A stretch of DNA of 64,000 nucleotides from Pseudomonas fildesensis. GTDB lineage: Bacteria > Pseudomonadota > Gammaproteobacteria > Pseudomonadales > Pseudomonadaceae. Location: the NCBI RefSeq assembly GCF_001050345.1, contig NZ_LFMW01000004.1:124001-188000 (forward strand), given 5' to 3'. A model generated the notes under the pieces. That model saw nothing but the letters and a program-made list of their open reading frames with translations. It was not told the origin of the DNA and did not search any database. Positions 50,650 through 59,458 of this stretch are shown piece by piece. Numbering within the stretch: position 1 is the first letter of the stretch; every line of letters begins with the position of its first letter. Position numbers and translations under genes: made by a program.

Positions 50650-50742
50650 AATGTGGGAGGGGGCTTGCCCCCGATAGCGGTGTATCAGTCACAGATGTTC
50701 TGGCTGACACACTGCAATCGGGGGCAAGCCCCCTCCCACATT
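50650..50742. repeat. REP-type inverted repeat
   Basis: AATGTGGGAGGGGGCTTGCC and complement with inner CCCCGAT/ATCGGGG; follows the flavoprotein gene by 15 bp. Same family as 49344, with changes on both arms that keep pairing. Confidence 0.92.
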
Positions 50743-50854
50743 TTGATTTGCGGTATGCCTGAGAATAATTTGCTGTCAGATGTGATCACCACCCTTGCCG
50801 TGGCGTCCTTGATAGCTCAATTTAGCGACACCGCTCCGGAAGACTCCAGACTTC

Positions 50855-53038
50855 ATGTCATCGACCTCGTTCAAGCAGTCCATGCGGCGCCTGTGGGCGC
50901 TGGATAAATTCAGCTACAGCGTTCGGGTATTTATCGCCCTCACCGGCAGCATGGCGCTGTGCTGGTATCAGGATGAAATGACGCTGCTGATCCCGCTGTT
51001 CCTGGGGATTATCGCCAGCGCCCTGGCCGAGACCGATGACAGTTGGCAAGGCCGCCTCAATGCCCTCGCCGTGACGCTGGTGTGTTTCAGCATCGCCGCG
51101 CTGTCGGTGGAGCTGCTGTTCCCTTACCCCTGGATTTTTGCGATTGCCCTGGCCCTGGCCAGTTTCGGCCTGACCATGCTCGGCGCCCTCGGCGAGCGTT
51201 ACGGCGCGATTGCCTCGGCCACCTTGATTCTGTCGGTCTACACCATGATCGGCGTGGACCAGCGCGGTGGCGCCGTCAGCGATTTCTGGCACGAACCCTT
51301 ACTGCTGGTGGCCGGTGCCGCCTGGTACGGGGCGCTGTCGGTGCTGTGGCAGGTGCTGTTTTCCAACCAGCCGGTGCAGCAGAGCCTGGCGCGGTTGTTC
51401 CGCGAATTGGGGCGTTACCTCAAGCTCAAATCCTCGTTGTTCGAACCGATCCGCCAACTGGATGTGGAAGCACGCCGCCTGGAATTGGCCCAGCAAAATG
51501 GCCGGGTGGTGGCGGCACTCAATGCGGCGAAGGAAATCATCCTGCACCGTGTCGGCAATGGCCGACCGGGCTCGAAGGTCAGTCGCTACCTCAAGCTGTA
51601 CTTCCTCGCCCAGGACATCCACGAACGCGCCAGCTCGTCCCACTACCCCTACAACGCTCTGGCCGACGCCTTCTTCCACAGTGACGTGCTGTTCCGCTGC
51701 CAACGCCTGCTGCGTCAGCAAGGCAAGGCCTGCCAAACCCTGGCCGAGTCGATCCAGCTGCGTCAGCCGTTCATTTATGACGGCAGCTTCGCCGAAGCCC
51801 TGGGCGACCTGAACGCCTCCCTCGAACACCTGCGCATCCAGAGCAACCCGGCCTGGCGCGGCCTGCTGCGCTCGTTGCGCGCCCTGGCGGCCAACCTGTC
51901 GACCCTCGACCGCCTGCTGGGCGACGCCAGCAACCCCGACGCGCTGGCCGACGCCACCGACAGCAACCTGCTCGACCGCGCCCCACGTAACCTCAAGGAA
52001 ATGTGGACACGCCTGCGCACGCAACTGACGCCGACTTCCCTGCTGTTCCGCCACGCCTTGCGCCTCTCACTGGCGTTGACCATCGGCTATGGCACCTTGC
52101 ATGCGATCCACGCGTCCCAGGGTTACTGGATCATCCTGACCACCCTGTTCGTCTGCCAGCCCAACTACGGCGCCACGCGGCGCAAGCTGGGCCAGCGGAT
52201 CATCGGCACGGCCATCGGCCTGACCGTAGCCTGGGCGCTGTTCGACCTGTTCCCAAGCCCCCTGGTGCAATCGATGTTCGCCATCGCCGCCGGCCTGGTG
52301 TTCTTTATCAACCGCACCACCCGCTACACCCTGGCCACCGCCGCGATTACGCTGATGGTGCTGTTCTGCTTCAATCAGGTGGGCGATGGTTACGGGCTGT
52401 TCCTGCCACGGCTGTTCGACACCTTGCTCGGCAGCGTGATTGCCGGCCTGGCAGTGGTATTTTTCCTGCCGGACTGGCAAGGCCGCCGCCTGAACAAGGT
52501 GCTGGCCAACACCCTGACCTGCAACAGCATCTACCTGCGCCAGATCATGCAGCAATACGCCGCCGGCAAGAGCGACGACCTGGCCTATCGCCTGGCCCGG
52601 CGCAATGCGCACAACGCCGACGCAGCCCTGTCCACCACCCTGGCAAACATGCTCATGGAGCCGGGGCACTTCAGGAAGGAAGCCGATGTGGGCTTCCGCT
52701 TCCTGGTGCTATCGCACACCTTGCTCAGCTACCTGTCGGGCCTCGGCGCGCATCGGGAAACCCAGCTGCCGGCCGAGGTGCGCGAGCAGTTGATCAACGG
52801 CGCCGGCCATATCCTGGCGCTGAGCATTGATGAGATCGCCACGGGGTTGGCCAACAAGCAGCCGATTGCCATCCAAAGCGATGCTGAAGAGGCGCTGGCG
52901 GCAGAGCTGGAACAGATGCCGGATGAGATTGATGAAGGGCAACGGTTGGTGCAGACGCAGTTGGCGTTGATTTGCCGGCAGTTGGGGCCGTTGCGGACGC
53001 TGGCGGCGCATTTGATCAAAGACACCAGCGCGGCTTGA
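50855..53038 (+). CDS. YccS/YhfK family inner-membrane protein (FUSC type)
   Basis: A 727-residue protein with two sets of about six hydrophobic helices (about 20-165 and 395-540), each followed by a cytoplasmic helical region, the YccS/YhfK plan of the FUSC/aromatic-acid-exporter superfamily. YWIILTTLFVCQPNYGATRRKLGQRIIGT is the conserved inner motif. Function is unproven; related AaeB exports aromatic acids. Start ATG at 50855 has GACTCCAGACTTC upstream with no strong ribosome site. Appears monocistronic. Confidence 0.87.
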   Translation: MSSTSFKQSMRRLWALDKFSYSVRVFIALTGSMALCWYQDEMTLLIPLFLGIIASALAETDDSWQGRLNALAVTLVCFSIAALSVELLFPYPWIFAIALALASFGLTMLGALGERYGAIASATLILSVYTMIGVDQRGGAVSDFWHEPLLLVAGAAWYGALSVLWQVLFSNQPVQQSLARLFRELGRYLKLKSSLFEPIRQLDVEARRLELAQQNGRVVAALNAAKEIILHRVGNGRPGSKVSRYLKLYFLAQDIHERASSSHYPYNALADAFFHSDVLFRCQRLLRQQGKACQTLAESIQLRQPFIYDGSFAEALGDLNASLEHLRIQSNPAWRGLLRSLRALAANLSTLDRLLGDASNPDALADATDSNLLDRAPRNLKEMWTRLRTQLTPTSLLFRHALRLSLALTIGYGTLHAIHASQGYWIILTTLFVCQPNYGATRRKLGQRIIGTAIGLTVAWALFDLFPSPLVQSMFAIAAGLVFFINRTTRYTLATAAITLMVLFCFNQVGDGYGLFLPRLFDTLLGSVIAGLAVVFFLPDWQGRRLNKVLANTLTCNSIYLRQIMQQYAAGKSDDLAYRLARRNAHNADAALSTTLANMLMEPGHFRKEADVGFRFLVLSHTLLSYLSGLGAHRETQLPAEVREQLINGAGHILALSIDEIATGLANKQPIAIQSDAEEALAAELEQMPDEIDEGQRLVQTQLALICRQLGPLRTLAAHLIKDTSAA

Positions 53039-53075
53039 GCTATGGCTGAAGGGCTTTTGTGGCAAATGCACTAAT

Positions 53076-53245
53076 TGTGGCGAGCGGGCTTCCTGTGGCG
53101 AGCGGGCTTGCCCCGCGTTGGGCTGCGAAGCAGCCCCAAAACCTGCCAATGAGTTCTACCTGAAAGAACGGGGAGGCCCTGATGGGGCCGCTTCGCAGCC
53201 CAGCGCGGGGCAAGCCCGCTCGCCACAGGACACCCGCTTGCCACG
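53076..53245. repeat. Compound REP cluster
   Basis: Two TGTGGCGAGCGGGCTT units in tandem on the left face complementary units on the right, with inner GGGCTGCGAAGC/GCTTCGCAGCCC. Similar nested arrangement to 42237-42370. Confidence 0.9.
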
Positions 53246-53270
53246 AAAAACCTGCTCACCACAAAATGCG

Positions 53271-54008
53271 CTACATCCCGTGCTGTTTCATCAAACGCGC
53301 ATAACTGCCGTCAACTTTCATCTTGGCAATCTCACGGTCGAAGCCGGCGACGATCTGCTCATGCTGGGGATTTTTCAGGCTGACCAGAATGTGCAGGCTG
53401 TTCTCACTCAGCGGCATGGGTAAAAACTCAACCGCATTGCGCACCCGCGCCGATTCGCGCGCCAGGTAATAGCGCGCAACATATTCATCCTCCAGCGTCA
53501 GCCTCACTCGGTCAGCCGCGAGCATGCGCACGGCCATGGCGAAGTTATGCACAGGGATTTTTTTCAGCTGCGCGTCCTGGTCGAACGCTGCCGAATACGC
53601 ATAACCGCGCACCACCGCGATGCTAGAGTCGTGCAATTGCGCCAGGTTCTGGAATTGGATGGGGTCGTCACGGCGCTTGATAAACCGCACACGATTGAGC
53701 AGGTACTCACCGGAAAATTGTCCCAACTGCGTGCGAGCTTCGTCGTACCAGGCATTGACCAGCACGTCATAGCGCCCATCGCCCACTCCCATCAGCGCAC
53801 GGGCCCAGGGCACCTGTTCGAAATCACTCGCGTAACCGGCGCGGGCCAGGGCAGTGCTGACGATATCAGTGGCCAGCCCGCCATTGATCAAGGTGGAATC
53901 GGTAAAAGGTGGCCAAGCATCCGCTACCAGGCGCAGACGCTCTGCAAACGCTGGCTGGGCCAGCAACAACACTCCAATCAAAGCAACGGCACGAGAGAGT
54001 CGCGGCAT
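53271..54008 (-). CDS. Periplasmic solute-binding protein, family 3 type
   Basis: A 245-residue protein: signal peptide to about residue 22 (AQPAFA/ERL), then an SBP_bac_3 fold: LVADAWPPFTDSTLINGGLATDIVSTAL, GVGDGRYDVLVNAWYDEART, and the hinge IAVVRGYAYSAAF. The C-terminus IVAGFDREIAKMKVDGSYARLMKQHG is the usual last helix. No ABC permease or ATPase genes are adjacent, so it is an orphan binding protein; it may serve a transporter encoded elsewhere or act as a sensor partner. Ligand unknown. Confidence 0.82.
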   Translation of the reverse strand: MPRLSRAVALIGVLLLAQPAFAERLRLVADAWPPFTDSTLINGGLATDIVSTALARAGYASDFEQVPWARALMGVGDGRYDVLVNAWYDEARTQLGQFSGEYLLNRVRFIKRRDDPIQFQNLAQLHDSSIAVVRGYAYSAAFDQDAQLKKIPVHNFAMAVRMLAADRVRLTLEDEYVARYYLARESARVRNAVEFLPMPLSENSLHILVSLKNPQHEQIVAGFDREIAKMKVDGSYARLMKQHGM

Positions 54009-54209
54009 GCTTAAAATCCTTGGCAGGCAGGCGGTGGCCTTAGCTCAGGCAGTGCCTGAGGATCTAACAGTAGCTCAGATTACACAAAGAACCTGGCGGC
54101 GAACGCACACAATGATGGCTATTTGACGTCATCCACAAAAATAGCCGATTTAGACAGAAACGCCTGCCGCGCTTACTATCCAAAACAGCCATTTATAAGA
54201 GAGTGCACC

Positions 54210-54671
54210 ATGACAGTCGATTGGGTCTGCAAACATCACACTGACCTGGGCAAGGAGCAGCTGTACGCCATTTTGCGCCTGCGCAACGAGGTCTTCGTTG
54301 TCGAGCAAAAATGCGTCTATCAGGACCTCGACGGGCAGGACCTGGGCGGCGATACCCACCACCTGATGGCCTGGCAAGGCGATGAACTGGTGGCCTACCT
54401 GCGCCTGCTGGACCCGGAATCACAGGGCGGCGATGTGGTGATCGGCCGGGTGATCGTGGCGCAGGTGGCACGAGGTACCGGGCTGGGGCATCAGATGATG
54501 GAGGAGGCGCTCAAGCAGATTGACGATATCTGGCCGGATACACCGATCTTTCTGTCAGCCCAGGCGCATTTGCAGGGGTATTACGGGCGGTACGGATTTG
54601 TCGTGGACGGTGAGCAATACCTGGAAGACGACATTCCCCACATCGGTATGCGCAAGGCCTTACCGATCTGA
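54210..54671 (+). CDS. GNAT acetyltransferase, ElaA type
   Basis: A 153-residue acetyltransferase of the ElaA family. The N-terminus WVCKHHTDLGKEQLYAILRLRNEVFVVEQ and the acetyl-CoA loop VIVAQVARGTGLGHQMMEEAL (motif A) are typical, as is HLQGYYGRYGFVVDGEQYLEDDIPHIGMRK. The ATG at 54210 is preferred: it follows AGAGAG and starts the fold; an in-frame upstream ATG adds 29 unlikely residues. Substrate unknown. It converges with the small winged-helix gene 9 bp away. Confidence 0.88.
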   Translation: MTVDWVCKHHTDLGKEQLYAILRLRNEVFVVEQKCVYQDLDGQDLGGDTHHLMAWQGDELVAYLRLLDPESQGGDVVIGRVIVAQVARGTGLGHQMMEEALKQIDDIWPDTPIFLSAQAHLQGYYGRYGFVVDGEQYLEDDIPHIGMRKALPI

Positions 54672-54680
54672 AGGCAAGCG

Positions 54681-54977
54681 TCAGGGGTAACCCAGAACCC
54701 GCTTGATCTGGGAAAGGTTCGCTTCGATCCAGCCCCGATCAATCGCCCCCCAATCGCGGATCCGATAGTGCCCGGCATGGTTGCGGGCACCGTCTTCCTG
54801 TTCAAACTCACACACGATATCCAGGTCGGCCAATGCCGCGATGGTGTCTTGCGCCGTGCGCCGGGGCATGCCCGTCACGTCGGTCAACGCCGGCACGCTG
54901 CTGGCCTGCTGGCTGTCGATCAAATACGCCACGTACAGGCGACGGTAGAAACTGCTTTTGGTCTTGCTCACATCCAT
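54681..54977 (-). CDS. Small winged-helix DNA-binding protein
   Basis: A 98-residue protein that is essentially one winged-helix domain: SFYRRLYVAYLIDSQQASSV, ALTDVTGMPRRTAQDTIAALADL as the recognition helix region, then the wing CEFEQEDGARNHAGHYRIRDW. It lacks a ligand domain. The gene starts 17 bp after the YgjP-like gene on the same strand, so the two are probably co-transcribed. Targets unknown. Confidence 0.75.
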   Translation of the reverse strand: MDVSKTKSSFYRRLYVAYLIDSQQASSVPALTDVTGMPRRTAQDTIAALADLDIVCEFEQEDGARNHAGHYRIRDWGAIDRGWIEANLSQIKRVLGYP

Positions 54978-54994
54978 GGTCGGTCGCCTTGTGT

Positions 54995-55507
54995 TTAGGG
55001 CTTGCCTTGCAGATCGCGATACGTGAGGTACACCCGCAGGTCGAATTCCACCTGGTGGTAGCCCGGCATCATGTATTCACAGAGTTTATAGAACGCCTTG
55101 TTGTGGTCCGATTCCTTGAAGTGCGCCAGTTCGTGCACCACGATCATGCGCAGAAATTCCGGCGCAGCCTCTTTGAACAAGGCGGCAATGCGAATCTCTT
55201 TCTTGGACTTCAGATTGCCGCCCTGCACCCGGGAAATCGTGGTGTGCAAACCCAAGGCGCGATGGGTAAGGTCCAGGCGGTTATCGAACAGCACTTTGTC
55301 GATGGCCGGCGCGTTCCGCAGGTGTTCCTGCTTCAAGGCCAGGGCGTAGCTGTACAGAGCCTTGTCGCTCTGCACGGCGTGGCGTTCAGGGTAACGCTGC
55401 TCCAGATAGGCGCCCAACTGGTCCTTGGCGATCAGTTGGCGCACTTGCTCCTGGAGGGCTGGGGGGTAGGCCTGGAGGTATTTCAGCGCGGTCATTGGGG
55501 TCTGCAA
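54995..55507 (-). CDS. YgjP-type metal-dependent hydrolase (M48-like)
   Basis: A 170-residue protein with the zinc motif HELAH in LRMIVVHELAHFKESDHNKAFY; the two His plus a third in ESDH are the ligands, Glu the catalytic base. This compact gluzincin-like domain belongs to the YgjP/DUF45 group, annotated as M48-like metallopeptidase; for E. coli YgjP a pyrophosphatase activity has been proposed. It lacks a signal, so it is cytoplasmic. Precedes the winged-helix gene on the same strand. Confidence 0.8.
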   Translation of the reverse strand: MQTPMTALKYLQAYPPALQEQVRQLIAKDQLGAYLEQRYPERHAVQSDKALYSYALALKQEHLRNAPAIDKVLFDNRLDLTHRALGLHTTISRVQGGNLKSKKEIRIAALFKEAAPEFLRMIVVHELAHFKESDHNKAFYKLCEYMMPGYHQVEFDLRVYLTYRDLQGKP

Positions 55508-55538
55508 CAGGGTTCGGATGGGCGCCAGTGTAGCGAAT

Positions 55539-57644
55539 TCAACGCACGCGGGCGCGCGACCAGTCGGCCACTTCCTCGGCCATCAACGGCTGCGCCGCCC
55601 ATGCCCCCTGGATAAACGTGCAACCGTTGGCCTTGAGCCACTGGGATTGCTCCAGCGTCTCCACGCCTTCGGCGACCACCAGCACGCCAAAATGCCCGCA
55701 CAACTCGATAATGCTACGGGCCATCGCAGCATCCCGGGCCGAGCCCGGCAGGTGCGCGACCAATTGCGGGTCAAGCTTGAGCGTGTCGAACGCCAGGTCG
55801 CGCAGGTGGGCCAAAGAACAGTTGCCCGAACCGAAGTCATCCAGGGCGATACGCACGCCGATGCCACGCAGCAGTGTGAGCTGCTTGGCGGACTCTTCCA
55901 GGTTACTCATCAGGCTGTCTTCGCTGATTTCCACCTCCAACTGCCGCCCCTGCAACCCATGTCGCTCAAGCACCTGCTGCAGCTGGGTTGCCAGGTTGGG
56001 CATATTGAACTGGCTGCTGCTCAGGCTCACGCTCAGCACCAATTCATCATCGAAGGTGGCTTGCCAGGCCTGGCGCTGCGCGGCGACTTGCTGATAAATC
56101 CAGGCGCTCAACTGGCTGATCAGCCGGGCCTCCTCCAGCAGCGGCAAAAACAGCCCCGGCGGCACGTCGCCGACGCTCGGGTGCTGCCAGCGCAACAGCG
56201 CCTCGACCCCGCGCAAACGGCCGTCCTCCAGGGACACTTGAGGCTGGTAGACCAAGGTGAATTCCTTGTTTTGGATCGCGTTGCGCACACTGTCTTCAAG
56301 CATCAGTCGCGATCGGGCACGACCGTTCATTTCCTGATCGTAATAGCGATATTGCTGACGCCCCGCGCGCTTGGCTTCGTACATGGCGATGTCAGCCGCA
56401 CGCAGCAGACCGTTCAAATCGGAGCCACAGTCCGGGAAGGTGGCGATGCCGATGCTGACCCCGAGCATCACATCCAAACCGTCGACCTGATGGCAAATCG
56501 ATACCCGCTCGATCAGTTTTTCCGAAATTTTCGCCGCTTGCTCCGGAAACTCCAACGCCAACAACACAGTGAATTCATCGCCGCCGATGCGTCCGAGAAT
56601 GTCGCAGGAACGCAGGCAACCCTGCAATTGCTCCGACACCCAGCGCAGCACCCGATCCCCGGCGTCATGCCCCAGTGAATCATTGACCCGCTTGAAGCCG
56701 TCAAGGTCCAGGTACAGCAACACCAGGCACTCCTCGTCCCGCTCACTGCGCAGCAAACTGTTTTCCACCGCCTGATGGAACCCCCGTCGGTTCAGCAGGC
56801 CGGTCAGCGGGTCGGTGACGGCCTGGAACTCCAGCTGTTGATGCAGGTGCCGCACTTCGGACATGTCCAGCACCGTCACCACCATGGCCTTCTGCTCGGC
56901 GGGCAACGGGGCGCAGGACAACGCCACCGGCACCTGCTGGCCACGGCTGGTCCGCAGGATCGCATCGTGCAGGCGCCAGGTTTCGCCCTGGCGGTAACCG
57001 GCGTACATCTGCGATTCCTGCCAGGCGGGCACATGGGGTTTTTGCAGGAACCGCAGAAACTCCTGGCCCAGCAACTCATGGGTCGTGGCATTGAGCAGGC
57101 GTGAAATCGCCGGGTTGGCGTACTCGATCACGCCGTCTTCACTCACGACCAGGATGCCTTCGGCGGCGTTATCCAACACCGAAGCGTTGAAGGCCCGGGC
57201 GGATTCCAGGTCATGGCTCAGGCGTTGCAACGCCCGGCGATTGCGCTGGTGCTCCAGCAACGCCTGGACCTTGGGCTTGAGAATATTGGGGTCGAAGGGT
57301 TTGAACAGGTAGTCGATGGCGCCGCTGGCATAGCCTTCCAGCACGGCGGCGGGTGACTGGGCGTTGGCGCTAAGGAAGATGATCGGTGTCATGCGGGTGC
57401 GCTGGCTGCCGCGCATCAAGCGGGCGACTTCGAAGCCGTCCATGCCGGGCATCATCACGTCGAGCAGCACCAGGTCGACTTCGTGTTGCAGCAGTAATTC
57501 CAGGGCTTCCAGGCCAGAAACGGCGGTTATCACCTGCCAATCATCACGCTGTAAAAGTGCGCGCATGCTGACCAGGTTTTCCGGGTAGTCATCGACCACC
57601 AAAAGAACCGAACCGCCATCGCCGTGGTGTGGAGCGCATTCCAT
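55539..57644 (-). CDS. Response regulator with PAS, GGDEF and EAL domains (c-di-GMP turnover)
   Basis: A 701-residue protein. Receiver domain about 10-130 with phosphoacceptor Asp62 (LVLLDVMMPGMDG) and acidic pair at 18-19. A PAS domain follows about 155-270. The GGDEF domain has an intact motif near 355 (GRIGGDEFTVLL) and an inhibitory RxxD five residues before it (RSCDILGRI). The EAL domain has EALLRW near 483, DDFGSGNCSLAHL and VVAEGVETLEQ, all intact. It could both make and break c-di-GMP under control of a kinase not in the window. The ATG at 57644 fits AAGGAAGAG upstream and starts the receiver; a longer frame runs through a leader inverted repeat. Confidence 0.9.
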   Translation of the reverse strand: MECAPHHGDGGSVLLVVDDYPENLVSMRALLQRDDWQVITAVSGLEALELLLQHEVDLVLLDVMMPGMDGFEVARLMRGSQRTRMTPIIFLSANAQSPAAVLEGYASGAIDYLFKPFDPNILKPKVQALLEHQRNRRALQRLSHDLESARAFNASVLDNAAEGILVVSEDGVIEYANPAISRLLNATTHELLGQEFLRFLQKPHVPAWQESQMYAGYRQGETWRLHDAILRTSRGQQVPVALSCAPLPAEQKAMVVTVLDMSEVRHLHQQLEFQAVTDPLTGLLNRRGFHQAVENSLLRSERDEECLVLLYLDLDGFKRVNDSLGHDAGDRVLRWVSEQLQGCLRSCDILGRIGGDEFTVLLALEFPEQAAKISEKLIERVSICHQVDGLDVMLGVSIGIATFPDCGSDLNGLLRAADIAMYEAKRAGRQQYRYYDQEMNGRARSRLMLEDSVRNAIQNKEFTLVYQPQVSLEDGRLRGVEALLRWQHPSVGDVPPGLFLPLLEEARLISQLSAWIYQQVAAQRQAWQATFDDELVLSVSLSSSQFNMPNLATQLQQVLERHGLQGRQLEVEISEDSLMSNLEESAKQLTLLRGIGVRIALDDFGSGNCSLAHLRDLAFDTLKLDPQLVAHLPGSARDAAMARSIIELCGHFGVLVVAEGVETLEQSQWLKANGCTFIQGAWAAQPLMAEEVADWSRARVR

Positions 57645-57674
57645 GCTACGTCTCTTCCTTAAGGAGTTACCCCG

Positions 57675-57748
57675 GTCACTTCTGACAGCAAACCCGGACA
57701 AACTCTGAGGCCTCACTCTAGCCTCGGATCCGAAAAATCAGAAGTGAC
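57675..57748 (-). promoter_or_regulatory. Leader inverted repeat of the GGDEF-EAL gene
   Basis: GTCACTTCTGA (57675-57685) and TCAGAAGTGAC (57738-57748) are perfect 11-bp inverted repeats 52 nt apart, enclosing a second GAGGC/GCCTC pair. They lie 31 bp upstream of the start of the GGDEF-EAL gene and could form a leader stem or a looped operator. The rest of 57645-57956 has no gene. Confidence 0.5.
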
Positions 57749-57956
57749 GTGGGTGCCATCATTGCGCCAAAGCTCAGGAAGCCGACTAACGGTCGAACCC
57801 CACAGCCCACGGCTTATGGGAAACATGGCTTTTTGACATTCCTCTGGCGCCAATAATTCGCCAGTAAACAATTAACAAGTTGGTTACCACCGCCTATAAA
57901 GAAGCTGTCTGGCCCAAGGGCCGAAGCCTACACCACTCTGTAAAAAGGCCTACGTC

Positions 57957-58622
57957 ATGATTGACCTTTCCACCTGGAACCTGAGCATTCCGGTCGGCTC
58001 GCCCCCCGCGACGATCGACACCCCGAAACTGATGAGCGGTTTCAACGACCAATATTTCCAGGCCGAAGGCAGCGACGTGCAATTCTGGACACCCGTCACC
58101 GGCACCCGTACCGAAAACGCCGTTTACCCGCGCAGCGAACTGCGCGAAACCTACGCCGACGGCCGCCTGCGCAACTGGACGTACCCCGACGCCGACAACT
58201 ACCTGCGTGCCACGCTGACCGTCAACCAGGTACCCTCCACCGGTAAAGTCGTGATCGGCCAGATCCACGCATACGACAGCCAAAAACCGATGATCAAGCT
58301 GGAATACCAATTCAAGGAAAAAACCCAGACCGGCAACATCGTCGCCAAGGTGCGCATGCGCCCGGATGAAGACGAAAGCCGTGTGATCATCGTCGCCTCG
58401 AACGTACCGCTGGAGAAGAGTTTTACCTACGTCATCAACCTCAATAAAGCCGGGCTGCTAACCGTCGAAGCGGCCGATGCCCAGTGGAACGAACGCATCG
58501 GTGCGGCGTGGGGCGCCAAGCCGTTGTACTTCAAGGCGGGGGCATATGTGCAGGACAACAGTGGCAACAGCAAGGAAGGCGCGCGGGTGACGTTTGCCAA
58601 GCTGGATATTGATCACGATTGA
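57957..58622 (+). CDS. Alginate lyase-like protein, polysaccharide lyase family 7
   Basis: A 221-residue single-domain PL7 protein. The three PL7 signatures are seen: YPRSELRE about 57-64, QIHAY at 102-106 with the catalytic His104, and YFKAGAYVQD about 191-200 with the catalytic Tyr. It would cleave alginate by beta-elimination. No signal peptide is present: the sequence starts MIDLSTWNLSIPVG, directly at the domain, so the protein would remain in the cytoplasm or leave by an unusual route. No alginate genes are adjacent. AAAGG precedes the ATG. Confidence 0.9.
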   Translation: MIDLSTWNLSIPVGSPPATIDTPKLMSGFNDQYFQAEGSDVQFWTPVTGTRTENAVYPRSELRETYADGRLRNWTYPDADNYLRATLTVNQVPSTGKVVIGQIHAYDSQKPMIKLEYQFKEKTQTGNIVAKVRMRPDEDESRVIIVASNVPLEKSFTYVINLNKAGLLTVEAADAQWNERIGAAWGAKPLYFKAGAYVQDNSGNSKEGARVTFAKLDIDHD

Positions 58623-58715
58623 GTGCGGATTAGCCTCACTTCAAGTAGGCACTGTCCGTCGGTTTCAAAGATTATTCGCTGATTGATCCGACATTTTAAA
58701 CGCACCGCCAATCCC

Positions 58716-58805
58716 TGTGGGAGCCGGGCTTGCCCGCGATGGCGGTGTGTCAGCCAATCCATCCAGTGACTGACACCCCCCATCGCGGGCAAGCCCGGTT
58801 CCTAC
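58716..58805. repeat. REP-type inverted repeat after the PL7 gene
   Basis: TGTGGGAGCCGGGCTTGCCC and a complementary right arm ending GGTTCCTACA, with inner CGCGATGG/CCATCGCG. The right arm has changes, so pairing is imperfect at the base. Confidence 0.88.
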
Positions 58806-58951
58806 ATTTGAACTCCACTGGCTGGACAACAGAGGTTGGTCCTACACGACCGTTGCGGGGAAGCAGGTCGCCGCTTATAGTTCGCCGCGTCGCTGGCATT
58901 GAACAGCGATAGGGTTTCGCAGCCCTAACGATACGTGTGTGACCAAGCATC

Positions 58952-59126
58952 ATGAAAACAACGACGGGCGCCCGCGCCCGGAGTCAATTTTATGGTGGCT
59001 GTGTGTGGGAGATCTTCGGATCTGCCGGGTTCCTCGTATCCTCGGTCTGCGAACCCGCACATAGCTACCACCCATTCGTTTCGCAGCGAGCGGCGGTAGT
59101 CCTTCTAGATACGAGGAATATTTGCC
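58952..59126 (+). ncRNA. Structured leader with SD-pairing loop, upstream of a small gene
   Basis: Four helices can be drawn. P1 pairs 58994-59005 (GGTGGCTGTGTG) with 59058-59069 (CACATAGCTACC), 12 bp with two G-U. P2 is AGATC-UUCG-GATCT (59010-59023), a stable C(UUCG)G tetraloop. P3 pairs 59026-59032 (CGGGTTC) with 59051-59057. The P3 loop contains CCTCGTATC (59032-59040), exactly complementary to GATACGAGG at 59108-59116, the Shine-Dalgarno region of the gene at 59127. P4, CTACCACC (59065-59072) with GGCGGTAG (59092-59099), shares CTACC with P1, so P1 and P4 exclude each other. This is the architecture of a translation-controlling switch; ligand or trigger unknown. A frame from 58952 runs through it and may be a leader peptide or accidental. 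Confidence 0.6.
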
Positions 59127-59420
59127 ATGAAGCAACAACTACCACCCCGCCGTTTCATCCCCTGCACCGAAACCGCGACCGACACACCCGTACTCCTGAT
59201 CGACAGCGATGCCCCACTGCCGGACCTCCACGCCTGCCTGCGCGAACGCCTCAACGCCGCCCTCGAACACCTCAACCTGATGGCCTGCTCCAGCCTGCCG
59301 GACTTCGCCGAGCGCGACCTGAACAACGTGACCAATATCGCGCGCATCCTGGTGCAAGACGTGAGCGACGTGTTCCGGGTCATTGAACACCGGGGTTTCG
59401 ATACTCCACCCACAAGCTGA
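59127..59420 (+). CDS. Small Pseudomonas protein under the structured leader (DUF3077/DUF6124-like, tentative)
   Basis: A 97-residue acidic protein: a basic start (MKQQLPPRRFIPCTE), a hydrophobic strand TPVLLIDSDAPLPDL and two helices (LRERLNAALEHLNLMACSS, DLNNVTNIARILVQDVSDVFRVIE). No signal peptide. It resembles the many small multi-copy Pseudomonas proteins annotated as DUF3077 or DUF6124, but I cannot confirm the family. GAGGA lies 9 bp before the ATG and is the target of the leader pairing described for 58952-59126. Codon use is like the neighbours. Confidence 0.65.
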   Translation: MKQQLPPRRFIPCTETATDTPVLLIDSDAPLPDLHACLRERLNAALEHLNLMACSSLPDFAERDLNNVTNIARILVQDVSDVFRVIEHRGFDTPPTS

Positions 59421-59458
59421 TCAAACCCCAGCCACAGCTCTACGGTATTTTGATCGTT

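Noticed and set aside
53271..54008. Part of a complete ABC amino-acid importer
   Set aside because: No permease or ATPase gene is adjacent on either side.
58952..59386. A 144-codon frame running through the leader and into the small gene
   Set aside because: After the leader it continues out of frame in the small gene as Pro/Arg/Thr-rich shadow sequence. Only a short leader peptide is conceivable.
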